A stretch of DNA of 64,000 nt from assembly GCA_030704615.1 (NCBI GenBank), contig CM060731.1:29140001-29204000 (forward strand), in the 5' to 3' direction. The DNA comes from Takakia lepidozioides (lineage: Eukaryota > Streptophyta > Takakiopsida > Takakiales > Takakiaceae). The position numbers were made by a program, and so were the translations under genes. Below are positions 47,301 to 59,334 of the stretch, in pieces. Each line of letters starts with the position of its first letter. The first letter of the stretch is position 1. The notes under the pieces are model-generated. The model saw nothing but the letters and a program-made list of their open reading frames with translations. It did no database searches and was not told the DNA's origin.

Positions 47301-47380
47301 CGTAGTTTATAATGAGCCGATGTACTCTCTATCTCCATTGTCCCTTCCAAAAGTGTTTGAAAGGTGATACCACGTCTAAT

Positions 47381-48516
47381 CTATATAGGAGGTCGGGAAG
47401 AGACAATTAGAGGCTCCAAGTTGAGACCAGCCTCATTGAACTCAATGACCATGTTATGCAATATCACACAAGCTAGCATGATGTCCGTCATTGTAGATAA
47501 GTCCCACTGCTTGCAGGGGTTGCAAACAATAGCCCGACACGATTGTAGAACCCCGAGTGCGTGCTCCACATCCTTGCGCAGTGCCTCTTGCAAATTTGCA
47601 CGGAGTGTTATTGCTTCCCTCAGTTGCACGAAACACGACCACTTGGGATATATCCCATAGGTCAGGAGATAATAACGATGATACCGCACTCCATTAACCA
47701 CAAACCTGATATCATTAGCATCGGCACTTAGCATATCATGTATAGAAGGAGACCTATCCAGAACGTTGATATCATTGTTCAATCTAGGCATACCGAAGTA
47801 AACATGTCATATCCACAATGAAGAGTCCGCAAACGCCTCTAGTATGATGCTCTTGTGGCTTTCTTGTGGCCCTGTGCCAGCCCACCGGACATTTAGCCAA
47901 CTCCTAATGCATACAACCCATGGATGCAAACATCCCTCGAAAGCCTCTCGCTGCATTGATCTACATATGTTTCACCAAATTCTCCCTTGTAGGTTGTTGA
48001 AGGTAAGTGGATTGGAAACAAGCACGAATGCGTAAAACCTCTTCATACTTTCTATGGTTGTGTTGACCCCTAGCTGAACGTATGTATCAGTTGCATCAGT
48101 AGCTATACCGTATGCGAGCATTCTTAATACAAACAGTGCATGAATGCTCGACAACCTCATCAAACTTGCTGCATTCGGCCTCTGTGTGAATTAAGCATCA
48201 ATATACGAAGTGACAACATCCATGATCTTGATAAACAATGGCTTACTCATCCAAATTTGCATCTAAACAAACGCTCATCATACACAGGGTTGACATCAAA
48301 GTAATATCGAACAATCCTCTCATGTCCGTCACTCTTATCTCTCTGTATACTACCTCCCAATGGTCGACCTCCCCTCTTTGGAACAGACTCACTCTCTTCA
48401 AGCTCTTGTTGCTGTTGATCTAAGGTGAGGTTCATGAACAATTCTTCAGCAGAGTCTGATCCGTAAAGGTTAGTCTCAATAGAGGCTGCCAAGTTTTGTC
48501 TCCAAGCATTTGCCAT
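47381..48516 (-). mobile_element. PIF/Harbinger transposase (ALP1-like nuclease) pseudogene
   Basis: From an ATG at 48516 the minus strand encodes, in order, blocks of the plant Harbinger nuclease: GHERIVRYYFDVNPVYDERL, MLAYGIATDATDTYVQLG, ESMKRFYAFV, SIILEAFADSSLWI, LNDINVLDRSP-like NNDINVLDRSP, YYLLTYGIYPKWSCFV, ALRKDVEHALGVLQ and ACVILHNMVIE. These correspond to the DDE_4 fold. Stops near 48247, 47978 and 47815 interrupt it, and the G(S)xDCxHW block is eroded, so catalytic competence is lost. No matching terminal inverted repeats were identified around this copy. It lies within the large gap between OSB modules 2 and 3. Confidence 0.85.
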
Positions 48517-49039
48517 TGCACTAGAACAAGCTGCAGGTAGTGCAGGCGAAAATGATAATCTGGTAATAAATGACGGCAATGGATCGCAGCTACAGATGTT
48601 GGAATGGAGCAGCAGTGTTTCCAGGCTATGGTGGAAGTGAGAATGTCGTGCGTCCGTAGGTTGCTGCTTGGGCAAGTGGCAAGTTGGCCGCTTGCTGGCA
48701 TTGTTGCCTCAACAAAAGCTTACACAAAGTTGTAAGGGCATGACCAGCAGAGCCTCACCAAACAGGCGCAAAACCGTCAACCGGGTGGGTCATTGTGAAC
48801 TTAAGTGTGTTAGGTTGCCGTAGATGTGGGGCACCTTATAAATTTTACCCCAATATAAAACGATAAAAACTCACCGTTGGATTTTTCCCCGTTTGAAAGG
48901 TCATAGGCCAACATGCCCTAACTCCACTTGGCGTCATCTCCTTCTAAAGAACTGGATCACATAAAGAATACACAAAAGCACATGTACACCAAAGACATCG
49001 TTTGTACATCCGAATCGTACCATGGTTTGTTTTTTTCAT
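48517..49039. other. No gene seen
   Basis: 5' side of the Harbinger copy. GGGCATGACC...CCAAACAGG near 48738-48770 could be its decayed terminus. Confidence 0.35.
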
Positions 49040-49200
49040 GTTTCAAAAATCGCCCCAAGTTAGGGCCACCTATCAATTCTACCTAGTGCCTGTGTGGCAA
49101 AAATAACGATGTGATAGGTTTAGAAAGGTGGCTATAAAACAGGTGGCACGTTTTAACAGGTCCACAATGGCACCTGATATTGCACTACGGGCGTTTCATT
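49040..49200 (+). repeat. Dispersed repeat with TATA-like core, copy 2
   Basis: GGCTATAAAACAGGTGGCAC and GTTTTAACAGGTCC match 31590-31760, including preceding GGGCCAC and TGTGGC blocks. The two copies differ in length by small indels. Confidence 0.6.
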
Positions 49201-49803
49201 CTATTTCCAACCGCTCTATCCTAGACACACGCCATTACCCCGTTGCCTGGTCAGATCTCTTAAGATCTGAGCCGCCCATGTATCTACAACCTAGATGAAG
49301 ACAACCCACTTGAGCTAACCTCTATCAAATGGGAGTTCAAACCACTGTTGTACGGGTCCAGGTTTTGACCCGGCGAGTTGCCCAATCCAAAACCCGCTAC
49401 CCCGGGGGCAGCGAAGCGGGTCGGGTATGGGTTTTTAAGTTTAATAAATATATACATATATAGGTGTAGGATTTTTGAGGCAGATTCTGCGGTTTTAGAG
49501 GAAATCTAAAAACCACTATGCATGCTGGCGAAATATGCTTTGGCATAATGGTAGGCTTGATTTTGTACAGCCCGTTACAATGTCCAGCCAATCAGAGGCT
49601 GCAGAGCTGTTCATTATGCTCTTAAAATTATCGCGAGTTTGACTTTGTAAAATACCATTAAGGTCTATGGCCTTTGATTGACAGAATTAATACATAAAAT
49701 AAAATGTGGCACTTACCTTATATTTACACCACCTCTCCTCCCTCACTTGAGCTTCTAGGAGGTAATGCTCTTCCTCCTCTCTATGGTGTTTTGTTGGCTC
49801 TGT
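49201..49803. other. No gene seen
   Basis: No recognisable feature. Confidence 0.4.
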
Positions 49804-50020
49804 CCCGCAAGGGATAGAGGCATTGTGGAGACTTCTTGCCTAGGCGGAGCTAGGCAGAGAACGGAGAACTAGGCTTATCCATTAAGCCCTATGGAGGGTT
49901 GATGGGACCCGCAAGGGATATAGGCATTGTCATGGTCCATGACTCTGGAGACATCTTGCCTCGGGCGAGAACTAGAACTAGGCTTATCCATTAAGCCTAG
50001 TCTATGGAGGGTTGATGGGC
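49804..50020. repeat. About 102-bp tandem duplication
   Basis: CCCGCAAGGGATA(G/T)AGGCATTG with CTTGCCT and AGGCTTATCCATTAAGCC, then TATGGAGGGTTGATGGG, occurs twice, starting at 49805 and 49907. Confidence 0.85.
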
Positions 50021-50902
50021 ATCTAGAAAAAGTATAAAACAACAACCCCAAAATCACCGAAGGACAGAGCCTCTTGTGGCACAGCTGCGGTTTTCTTGCT
50101 ATAATGATCGATGAGACATATCATTTTACTTACCATGTTTAAGAATCGAAATTGATGGGTGGAACTTAAATTATATTTTAATTATTGTGTCGTCATATAT
50201 ATAATTTGTGAAGGAGCCATATATATGTGTGGTACAACTTGAAAGAGTATGTCCCAAGATAAAGTTTGCCACTAGGATATGGTTTTCTTCCAGCCAGTTT
50301 TTTTTAATTGTAATTTATTTAATCAATTAATATAGACCCGGACCCGAACCCGTGAAACCCGGGCCAAACATCTTCTAAAGATTGAAGATACTAGACATAC
50401 TAAGTAAGTATGTCTTCTAAGGCAGCCCTTAACAAGAAGGAGTGATTACAATGAGATGGCATTGACTGGGAGGACAATTGTAAAGTCATCGATAATGAAG
50501 CCTCCAGGCCATTGTAGAGGTCTTTGAAATGCTTCGAATTGACGTCACGCTCGAACTCGGGGAAGGCAGTGGATGGTGGTGCGGATGTCTCGCTAGGAGG
50601 CGGGAGTAAGCTCGGTCCAGACACAACTGTCTAGCGTAGCATTGTTGTTTCCAGTTCAATGTTGTCTAGTTTCTTTTTAAATAATAATGAACATGATAAC
50701 TTAACTAAAATATAATAATCATATATATGTAGTCTGTTGTTACCTTAGTGACTCGCATGTCCAATCTAGCCTTGCCTTGCTACAATATTCTCCAACGTAT
50801 CACAATCATCCATCCTTGTAGTATTTGAACTCTCCATATTGGGACTTTCGAGTCCTTGGGGAGGGTTGGAAACTGCGTCGTCCGGTTATGGCAGATAGAA
50901 AG
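50021..50902. other. No gene seen
   Basis: No recognisable coding sequence. Confidence 0.4.
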
Positions 50903-50965
50903 TGTCCACCTTCCAGATGGAAGGCAATAGTCTTTTGGAGATACCATAAGTTTCGCTAAATTCCA
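50903..50965 (+). repeat. SINE body fragment
   Basis: GTGTCCACCTTCCAGATGGA, then AGGCAATAG and CCATAAGTTTCGC, match the body and 3' end of the SINE at 34996-35165. The tRNA-like head is missing. Confidence 0.65.
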
Positions 50966-51289
50966 AAAGTCTTTCTCTATAAAGCTCACCTCGGAAAGGG
51001 CCGGTATCCGCAAGGGGAAAAGGCTATTATTTACACTAACTTTGGTTTGCGTCATATATGTATGTCTATCTCAATAACAATAACATTCCCTTCTCCGATC
51101 CATGATTTAAGGTCCAAGGATTCCAATCCATGCATATGCCCTGCTTTGGGCCAATAGAATTATAATCCGCACTAATCATACCACACTTAATTATAATTGA
51201 ACAGTGTTGGACAAGTGAATTTTGAGTTGTTGGTTTCTTTCTCCCAAATCTTCAACATTTCAATTTTAGAATTAATGATCTTCAACAGT

Positions 51290-51360
51290 AAGTAGCTCAA
51301 ATGGATAGTGCAATGTGTGCCACCCATGTGAATGGGGTTCAAATCCCTTTTTGAGTTTTA
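51290..51360 (+). repeat. tRNA-derived SINE head or tRNA pseudogene
   Basis: Box A-like TAGCTCAAATGGATAG and box B-like GGGGTTCAAATCC are tRNA-spaced. Downstream TTTTTGAGTTTTAG lacks a matching acceptor stem, so it is not a functional tRNA gene. Confidence 0.65.
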
Positions 51361-52535
51361 GTTATGTGGCCTTTGGGTCTCCTAAACCTAAACCCTCGTA
51401 TTCATATCCACTCAAATTCTCTCAAAACTTGGTGTACAACCATATGGCATCAAAATGAAGCAAAAGGAAGTGCAACCTAGATGTAATTTCAAACAGAAAA
51501 ATCAGAGTCGCATCGTACAAAAAGTGCGTTGTACAATGTGTGTGTTATATATAAAATACAATAGCATGTCGTGTCCACGTACAAAATATGTATATAGTCA
51601 CCTCTCTTGACAATAATGTTGGCCCATTGCAGCCGTTTGTCTTCATTGCAACACTCATCCACTCTCTCCCCCTCCCATCTCTCTTTGCTATGGTCCGAGC
51701 TTATCCTACCACCTAGGCAACTAATGGTTGGGCCGCAAACACCTCCCCTTCCTTACAATCTAGAAGGAATGCTTTTCTGTTTCTGATGCATGAAATCGTC
51801 ATTTGGCCCAATATGCATTTGTCATGTAAAGGACTTTCAATAAATTCTCTATGTATTCTGAGTAGGCTTACAATCCAAAATCGTAATGGTACATCTAGAC
51901 ACAATGGTTACGTATAGGAGAAGGCCAGCTGATGAGTCCCTTCCACTGTTTAAAAATGTGTGAATGAGTGTGGTAGCCTAAGCTAATGACGCTCAAAAAT
52001 GGTGGAAGCGCCTCATCAGCTGCTCTTCACCGACGTAAAAAAGTAACGTGTCCTTTCATAGCTCCCCCAAAATCGTCACCTTACAAATTTCTTAAGGCCC
52101 TAGGGGTCTTACACCTAGTGTAAGGTACTTCCTCCTATCAGGATGAAACTTCCCGTCTGAGAAAGTAACGATGTTAACAAAAGGAATTATTTTTGGAAAT
52201 TTTTTTACGCATGAATGCATGTTACAATGTGTAGCTTATACAATGGAGATAGTATGGACCATCAACCCCCACCAACCCACCCTCCAACTCCTCCTCATTT
52301 CTTTTCATCATCTTTCCAATAACATATTTTTGTTTAAAAATAAATAAATAAGATTGTAAGCTCTCTCAAACTGAATGAGCTCATGTACAAACTATGTACA
52401 AAAACTATACTAAGATGCTCATCAATTTGAGCTTTATTAAGTAAAATATTGTATACGATGTCAACAATTTGTTACATCGATTTTTTTTCTAAATGATTAA
52501 TCAACATAGCTAAAATGTGTAACTAAGCAGCCTAA
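51361..52535. other. No gene seen
   Basis: No recognisable coding sequence or repeat. Confidence 0.4.
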
Positions 52536-53811
52536 GGCCCCGGCCGCACCAGCAGTTAAAGGGCATGTTATGTTATACTTAGCAGTGATTATCTTTAAGT
52601 TACGGCCGCACCATACTGTTAGCGATTGTGCTACATTTAACACAAGCTAGATTTAGCTAACAGTCCCCTTTCGTTTTAGCAGTCCCCCTCCCGTGCAGCT
52701 AAATTTAACTGTCCTACGCGGTGCGTCCATTAGTTTCAGGCAGCTGCCCGCGGGGAAAACCGTCCCGTGGAGCTCTCCGTTCTTTCGTGGAGCTTTGGGT
52801 GTGTGCAGGAGGCTGGAGCTTGGGTGTGCGCAAGAGGCTACTGTAAGCAACGTCTCATAAATACATGCGGAAGTTCATCCATGGTATGTCTGAATTGGAG
52901 CTGCGGAACTGTAATATAGGACTAATGGACTCATGGGGTTACTGTCCTTACCAGTAACCCCACCCTCAAGCATTCAATTTTAGAAGTAAGATTTCAATAT
53001 CAGTTTTGTGTGAATATGAAAATGCATTACTTTCCTTATTTGCAAAAAGTTTGGAGGTTAGATTGCAAATGGTTTCACCATTTGGGTGTCCCCAGGTGTA
53101 AATATGTGCCAAACAATTTGTATTATGCTTGCATTGTTGCATATGTTGGGAAGGGAAAGACAGAGTTGTAAGTGGCGAGATTTGCAGTTGAGTCCTTGGG
53201 CAGGGCATAATGAGGCTTGCATTCCAAATATGCCCTAGTCTTGCATCTAACTCCTCAGAAGAAACCCCTCTCGGTTGGGTAACATTCTCAGTATGAAACT
53301 GTCCTAGCTCTTTCACAGCCCATAAAGTCCATTTCTCATGATTGAGTTTTTACTGTAATTGGAAGAAAATGAATGGCATAGTTGCAAGTATTGAAGGAAA
53401 ACAACATTGCAGTTTCATATTGGAGCAGCCATCTACTATCGGACCACAGAGGTTTTGTACTTTTAGTATCCAACTGCAAGGCGCACTTTCAAGCAAACCT
53501 TCAAGCTGTGACACTGACACATTGACAAGACATGCCTCAGACGACGTTGTAGACGTCATGACAGCCGAAAGAGGAATGAGAGAGGAAGACTTGGAGGACT
53601 TCCATGCCCGTGCCCGTGCCCGTGCAGATGCTCGAACTGCCTGTGCCCGTGAGGACTTGTTGGGCAAAACATATCACCTTTAACATTAGCTATACGTAAC
53701 GCTAACTGTCAGTGCGGCTTCTCGTTAGCTAAATACCTAACATGCCCTAGCAGACCTAATTTTAGCGGACCTTAGCAGGGATGCTAGGTAAGAGCTGGTG
53801 CGGCCGGGGCC
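52536..53811. mobile_element. DNA transposon with 18-bp perfect terminal inverted repeats
   Basis: GGCCCCGGCCGCACCAGC at 52536-52553 is the exact reverse complement of GCTGGTGCGGCCGGGGCC at 53794-53811. Sub-terminal copies of CGGCCGCACCA and of TTAGC/GCTAA words are spread inside. The left flank is TAA, and the related right end at 59467 is followed by TAA, suggesting a TAA target and thus PIF/Harbinger affinity; the right flank of this copy is TTG, so the duplication is not clean. An internal open stretch (53342-53683, plus) has an arginine/alanine-rich end and no known domain. Probably non-autonomous. Confidence 0.8.
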
Positions 53812-54574
53812 TTGGCTGCGAAAGAATCATAAGCTACTGTACTATGACGAAGTCGGACAATCTGCCATGCATCAATCAGTATGAGGTTGATTCTCTTTTG
53901 AATCAAACTGAAACCACGTTTTACCTTACTCAACTTCAATAATAACAAAAGATGAGAGTCACCACAAGCTTGAACATTTTAAATTTTTAACTGCTTTAAT
54001 GTTATAGACTCTTCGTCCAATGCTTCCTCAAACTAGAGCGGCCTCCCATCTCGGCGCAATCCTTATGTAATAACTCGTTGCATTGCAACATCTCGAATTA
54101 TACCTACAAAGACAAACATTATCAGAAATAGATCTATCATAGAAACTGAACAATATCAAGTGACGAATTACACGTACTTTGAATAAGATTTGGGGTCTTG
54201 ATTGTTGGATAGGTCCTTCCCATACTCAATCTGGACGAACGCATCTTCTATCCTACTATATTTTCTTGCAACAAAATCTCACTAATTGTAAAACATTCAA
54301 TCTTTAACAAGCAACTAGTTGCATAATGGCTCCACTCTTAAGATGTCATTTTCTATATCTGTATAGGAAGAGTTATAAAATATCAGAATAAAATAAATAA
54401 AATTACTGAACAAAAAGAAATGTAACACTTGAAAAATAAATGTGAAACTTACAAACAAAATACATCCGTAGTAAAAACAAATTGAAATGTAAGTAACACA
54501 TATAAAAGAATAATTAAGAAATGAACTCAATATAATGGAATTGGATGTTATAGAATTGAAAGGAAACCCAAGAA

Positions 54575-54608
<34 letters not shown>

Positions 54609-55509
54609 AGAAAAAAACATTGGTTCCATTATGCCCCCATTGTGTCTCACTTTTGGCAGATGGTGACGTCCATGAAAGTTTTTATTTTTATTTTTATTTT
54701 TATTTTTATTTATTTATAAAATTGGTTTGAGCATATATTTTAAAGATAGACAATAGTATACTTAACATATTTAGTAAAGGGTCTAACCCCAAATATTATA
54801 GATATTATTTATTAAAAATTTCATCTTTAATGAGAAAAAAATTTAGGAGTCAAATCTTAGAGTGTATGACCATTTGTCCATATACCACCTGGCCATCCTA
54901 GATTATATGTTTGTATATTTATTAGTGAAAGATGATATCCCAAAAATTCAAAAGACAATATGCTATGGACTAATGAAAAACACATGTTTTTTGGTGTATT
55001 AAAAAGTCCATAGCTTAGTAAAAATGAGATAGATTTCCAAACTACTTTCACCTATTGAAACATTGCACATTGCACAATGTATACATATGACTTTTTGTCC
55101 TTATCACAATTGGTTACATTTAGATATGTTTTTTAGAGTCCATAGCACAAAAAACTATGCCGATGACAACATGTGTTTTGAGATTCAAAAGTCCATAGCA
55201 TTCTTATAGTTCATCCAATTTGCGAAAAAATTGTTACATTATATAGGTCTCGTAGGTGATATACAAGAACCAATGTCCTTTAAATAACAAGCGGCTAGTC
55301 GCGTAATGGCTCCACCCTAAGACTCTAAGTAGAAAATTTCCTTGAAATGTTACATTGAAATAAGATAATCACATATTCAAAGTATATTTTAAACATGTTC
55401 TGTATAAGAGGAAAATATTTTTATTTATAAAATAGAGAGACCCTGACAGAACTTTATTGATGTATGAATTATATATTAATGTACAATATTACACTGATCT
55501 TCAGACTTA
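53812..55509. other. No gene seen; long A-run and TTTTA array
   Basis: A 32-base A-run lies at 54576-54607 and (TTTTA)n at about 54678-54713, as left by retroposon tails. The rest is AT-rich. Confidence 0.5.
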
Positions 55510-55685
55510 CAAATTATTAAAATATTGAAATGCTTGTTGAAATATTAACTGGAATACTGAAATACTTGCTAAAGAACTAGCTGAAATATTAAAATACTTG
55601 CTTGAAATACTTGCTAAGAAACTTGCTGGGATACTGAAATACTTGCTGAGAATCTTTTTTGAAATACTGAAATACTGAAATTTTA
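55510..55685. repeat. Degenerate minisatellite of GAAATACTGAAATACTTGCT
   Basis: The words GAAATA(C/T)T and ACTTGCT(A/G)A recur about ten times with irregular spacing. Confidence 0.75.
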
Positions 55686-55849
55686 TTGTACTAAAATATT
55701 GTAGCCATTTGAATCTGCTGAAATGCCTCCTTGGTTTGAAGTCTGTACCCTATATCTGACCAATTACATAGTTTCCTCACATCCCTAGAGGTGCCAGAAC
55801 ATTTCTTGTGGACTACCTCTCTTGGTCCTCTGTCAAATGGATTCATCAC

Positions 55850-56310
55850 AGTGGACGTTCCTGATTCAAACAATTGTGTGACCCCTTCCTCCAGTTGAGG
55901 ATCTACTCTTGGAGGTTTCTTGTAACTACCCATCCACAATGACTCGGTGGTTCTCTTGTGCTTGAAATCTGGTCCTTCAAAATGGATCTGTATCCAGGCT
56001 CTTTCAGCTGTCTATGCCTCCACAACACAAATGCCTAGAATCTGCCCCTCGTTGCAAGTAGCTAAGGACGATTACTCATTATCCACACAGCTAACACCAT
56101 CACCACCTACCAAAAAATAGCTCCCATACTGAATTGCTGGTAACACTAGAAAAATGCGGGTGATGGAGAGGGAGATAACAATTTGAGACAAATTTTTTCA
56201 ATGCCTGTTGTTTGCTTCCGCTGTAATAGAACAGAGGCATTCACCTTTTTGCCTGATTGTCCCACCATTGACTGGGGTCTGACAAATATTCCTTTCAAAG
56301 ATTCTCCTCG
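55850..56310 (-). pseudogene. OSB-like PDF module 2 (two exons)
   Basis: Exon a (donor at 56245, AAAAAG|GTGAATG) reads KEYLSDPSQWWDNQAKK, the WWDN half of an OSB PDF module; the Trp expected before it (LW) is a TGA stop. Exon b (about 55850-56010) reads WIQIHFEGPDFKHK, then TTESLWMGSYKKPPRV and DPQLEE. In OSB proteins these parts together form the roughly 50-residue PDF motif. The spacing of exons a and b and the donor sequences match module 1. Confidence 0.75.
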
Positions 56311-56598
56311 TCCCTAATTGTGCTATTCAGAAATTTGCCTGCAACTACAGAAGTTGTAACATGTCAAAACATCAGACCACAAGAGATCCACCCAAATTTA
56401 CATTATAAAGCCCATTATGAAAAAGATATGTTCGTGTGGTTTAAGAAACCCCTTCGGAACTGGAGAAGAAAATAAGGCCCAAAAAAGAGGTGAACCCACA
56501 GTTCTCACTTCGGTCGATGTGATGGACAAGGAAACAAGCCTAAGATATTGAAGAAGGAAGGCACTCTCACCAAATCCTGAAACTTTCACAATACTTAC

Positions 56599-57535
56599 CT
56601 TCAGCTGCATCCAACATTTCCAATTCACCCTCTACCCATGCAGGTTTCTTGTAACTATCCATCCAGGTGCCTCGTTGGTACTGTTGTGCTTGAAATCTGG
56701 TCCTCTAGGATGGATCTGCACCCACACTCCATCCTTGCCTTCTTTAGTTATTTTGTCTATAATGAAAATGCCTAGATTCCCCTCAGTGCAAGTAGCTACA
56801 ATAATAAAACCTATACAGGGGACACCGCTCCTTAACTTACCAAATACAGTTCCCATACTGAATTGGTGCCAAGATAAACAAAGGTGTGTGAGAGGGAGAG
56901 AGAGAGAAGGTCCTTGCCAGCAATGGCTCCAGTGTATTCTTCCAGCACAAATCCCCACTGAATACTAAATCTGTTGTGGGGTTTTAACGACCGTGGCATG
57001 GAAAAATAGCTGCTACATCAGACGGCCTCCACCTTAGATAATTGTTTTGGCTGTGGTTGCCATGTCATTTTCCTTCACTAACAAGCTTTGCCCCAGGTGA
57101 GCAATACAGATTTGCCACATGCCACCTAAAAGGCCTAGTCCCAGCATGATTATCTTCCTTTCAGACTGACTAGGGTCTTGAACTATTTTCCAAGTTTCTA
57201 TACATGTTAAGTTTTCATACAATCTTATTCTGTGGAACTGGAAGGTGGGATCAGAAGGGAAGTAAATGGCTTCACAAAAAGCTTTCGTGCTGATGAGATA
57301 CGAGACAGCCTGGAAGTTCCATACCAAGGCCACCTTCAACGGAAATGAGTTTTGATCACTACATTGGCAATTCCCTCATCCAAAAAACTTGAGGTTGATC
57401 CTGTAGAGATTCTGGTGTAAAATAGCAGGCATTCACCTTATTACCTCGATTGTAGTACCATTGCCTTGGGTCTGCAAAATATTCATTCTAGAGTTTCTCC
57501 ACATCTGTATTCTGGCCGTGAAGTGTACCTCCCAC
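56599..57535 (-). pseudogene. OSB-like PDF module 1 (two exons)
   Basis: Exon a (57437-57535, acceptor CGGCAG, donor TAATAAG|GTGAATG) reads NEYFADPRQWYYNRGNK, with a TAG in place of the LW tryptophan codon just upstream. Exon b (56599 to about 56765, donor GCTGAAG|GTAAGTAT) reads KDGVWVQIHPRGPDFKHN, then after a one-base shift MDSYKKPAWVEGELEML. Exon lengths and splice sites are well kept while the frame is broken, so this is a decayed gene rather than chance similarity. The intron between the two exons is about 670 bases. Confidence 0.75.
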
Positions 57536-57771
57536 CTGCCGAGACAACGGAGGATGACCAGCTGAGAGGTCACTTCAAACGTCGGGTGGTTTCCTTAAAG
57601 CAAGCGGTAACTCAGTGTAAGAGAATAACAGCCCAACAGATATCAAAATCCCTCCACAACACCAGCAAAAATATCAAATCATCATGGGACATAAAGAGTC
57701 GACATTTACAAGACAAACACGCTGCCATCCTCCCATCCCTGCACGGCTTCTGTGCCATAAACAAAACCTAA

Positions 57772-58985
57772 AGCTTTTCAGCGAAGACCCTGCCATTCTG
57801 CATCCCGACGCAACACACGTCTTCCCTGCAAAAAAAACAACCCTATAGCTTTCTTTTAGTTCTTTCTTTGAGCTCTAAAAGATCAGCAAACAAAAAAAAT
57901 AAAATCAGAATGCAGGGTTTATATATATATATATATACGAAAGAAATTAAACCTTGCTCTTATCTTTATCATAGTTTTGTATAATTCCAAATTTTAATAT
58001 GAAATTACTTTCAAATATCTGCACTTCTGGCAGAATTATTATAAATAAATTTTAGACTCAGTTTTTTTTATAGTATTAATGTGATAGTGCTGTAATAAAT
58101 CTCATGAATTTTTAAGAGCTAAAAATATTTCACTTTTATTTTGTTTTTATCTAAAAATGCTTTTGTTTAAAAATGTAAGTATTTTCTGATCTCTAAGTTT
58201 CTGCTTTCTATTTTAATGTGTATAAATAAATAAATAAGCCTATATAAGCATATGAATATTTACATATGTAAGATTCATTTATGGGTCTTATCCAATCAAG
58301 GTACATTCAAGCTAACATTTAACTGGGGGAGGATTATGTGCTTCATGTAGGTACTATCTAGTGGAGGTATACCAGGATCTTACTCATTTTTGGCACCAAT
58401 GCGTGGTCTCTCCCTTATAGGGAGGAGCCAATAAAGATGAACTATTAAGAACAAAGAAAAAGATAACATGAAACACAGTCACTGAAAAACTGCCCAATGT
58501 CGTCCAACTGAGACATCCTATCCTGCAATTTGCCCCATTGCATTAAATTCCTAGAACTACAACTACAATATGGTAAATTTTCACAAATTTTCATACAAAA
58601 CGTGTTGATTGACAACAGTACCAGCAATAGGCACAAGCAGCTTATGCACAACCCCAACATGGGTCCCTCTATGCCCAACAGCTTGCTTCCACCATAACTG
58701 CCCATCAGCGGCAGCCAGCCAGGCTCTAACTTCCATGACTATAGCTGCTTATGACTATAGCAAACGACCTCGCTATTGAACTGGTCTGCACCTGATGGTG
58801 CTAGGGTAACCTATATTTGTTGGCGATGTGATGTCTAGTGAAATCATGAGTTCCATGTTTGTCGGGAACCATTTTCAGTTTCAGTGAAGCGCATACCATC
58901 AAAATCCAACGCAGTATGTAGCAGATTCGTAGGGGACTGTCACCAAGCTCGATCCATGGCCAGTGTGATCAATGGCTCCAAACTA
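57772..58985. other. Presumed OSB intron; no exon identified
   Basis: AT-rich with an (AT)n tract at 57920-57938. No OB-fold remainder could be recognised here. Confidence 0.35.
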
Positions 58986-59110
58986 AAAGGCATCTGTGTC
59001 ATAAGACAAAGCTACATCAATCCAAAACCGAATGGACTGCCAATCATCTCGTGTATAGAGGTCTCGCCTCTTGAGTACATTTGCAACAAGCACATTAATG
59101 GTTTTCCATC
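58986..59110 (-). pseudogene. Possible OB-fold exon of the OSB-like gene
   Basis: On the minus strand, TINVLVANVLKRRDLY and SIRFWIDVALSYDTDAF resemble the strand 2-strand 3 region of OSB/SSB OB folds (x-T-V-L-V ... RFWI-x-V-x-F-x-D-x-A). It lies upstream of the three PDF modules in the same orientation, as the domain order of OSB proteins requires. A TAG follows DAF. The match is short, so this is tentative. Confidence 0.35.
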
Positions 59111-59334
59111 CTTTGGCCCTTCCTTTGGAATCTATTTGACGCTCTTGCTTCCTCCAGTGCCTCAAAATAGCCCTGCCGTTGAAGCAACTTCCTGTTTTAC
59201 CACAGGCTGGAGCTGGTGCAATTTCGAAGAAGAGTGATGTGGTCCCAATGTTGAGCATCAGCTCGGGGGCTCGTCCGCCATAGCTGCATATATACACAGG
59301 GAAGAAAACAGGAGAGACAAGCATAAACTTTCTG

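Noticed and set aside
51290-51360. Functional tRNA gene
   Set aside because: Boxes A and B are present but acceptor and anticodon stems do not pair; better read as SINE head or tRNA pseudogene.
53342-53683. Open frame with Ala-Arg repeats in the TIR element
   Set aside because: The Ala-Arg part comes from a short GCCCGT repeat; no transposase or other domain is visible.
58445-58705. Minus-strand frame with a hydrophobic stretch upstream of the OSB modules
   Set aside because: No resemblance to an OB fold or transit peptide and no convincing splice sites.
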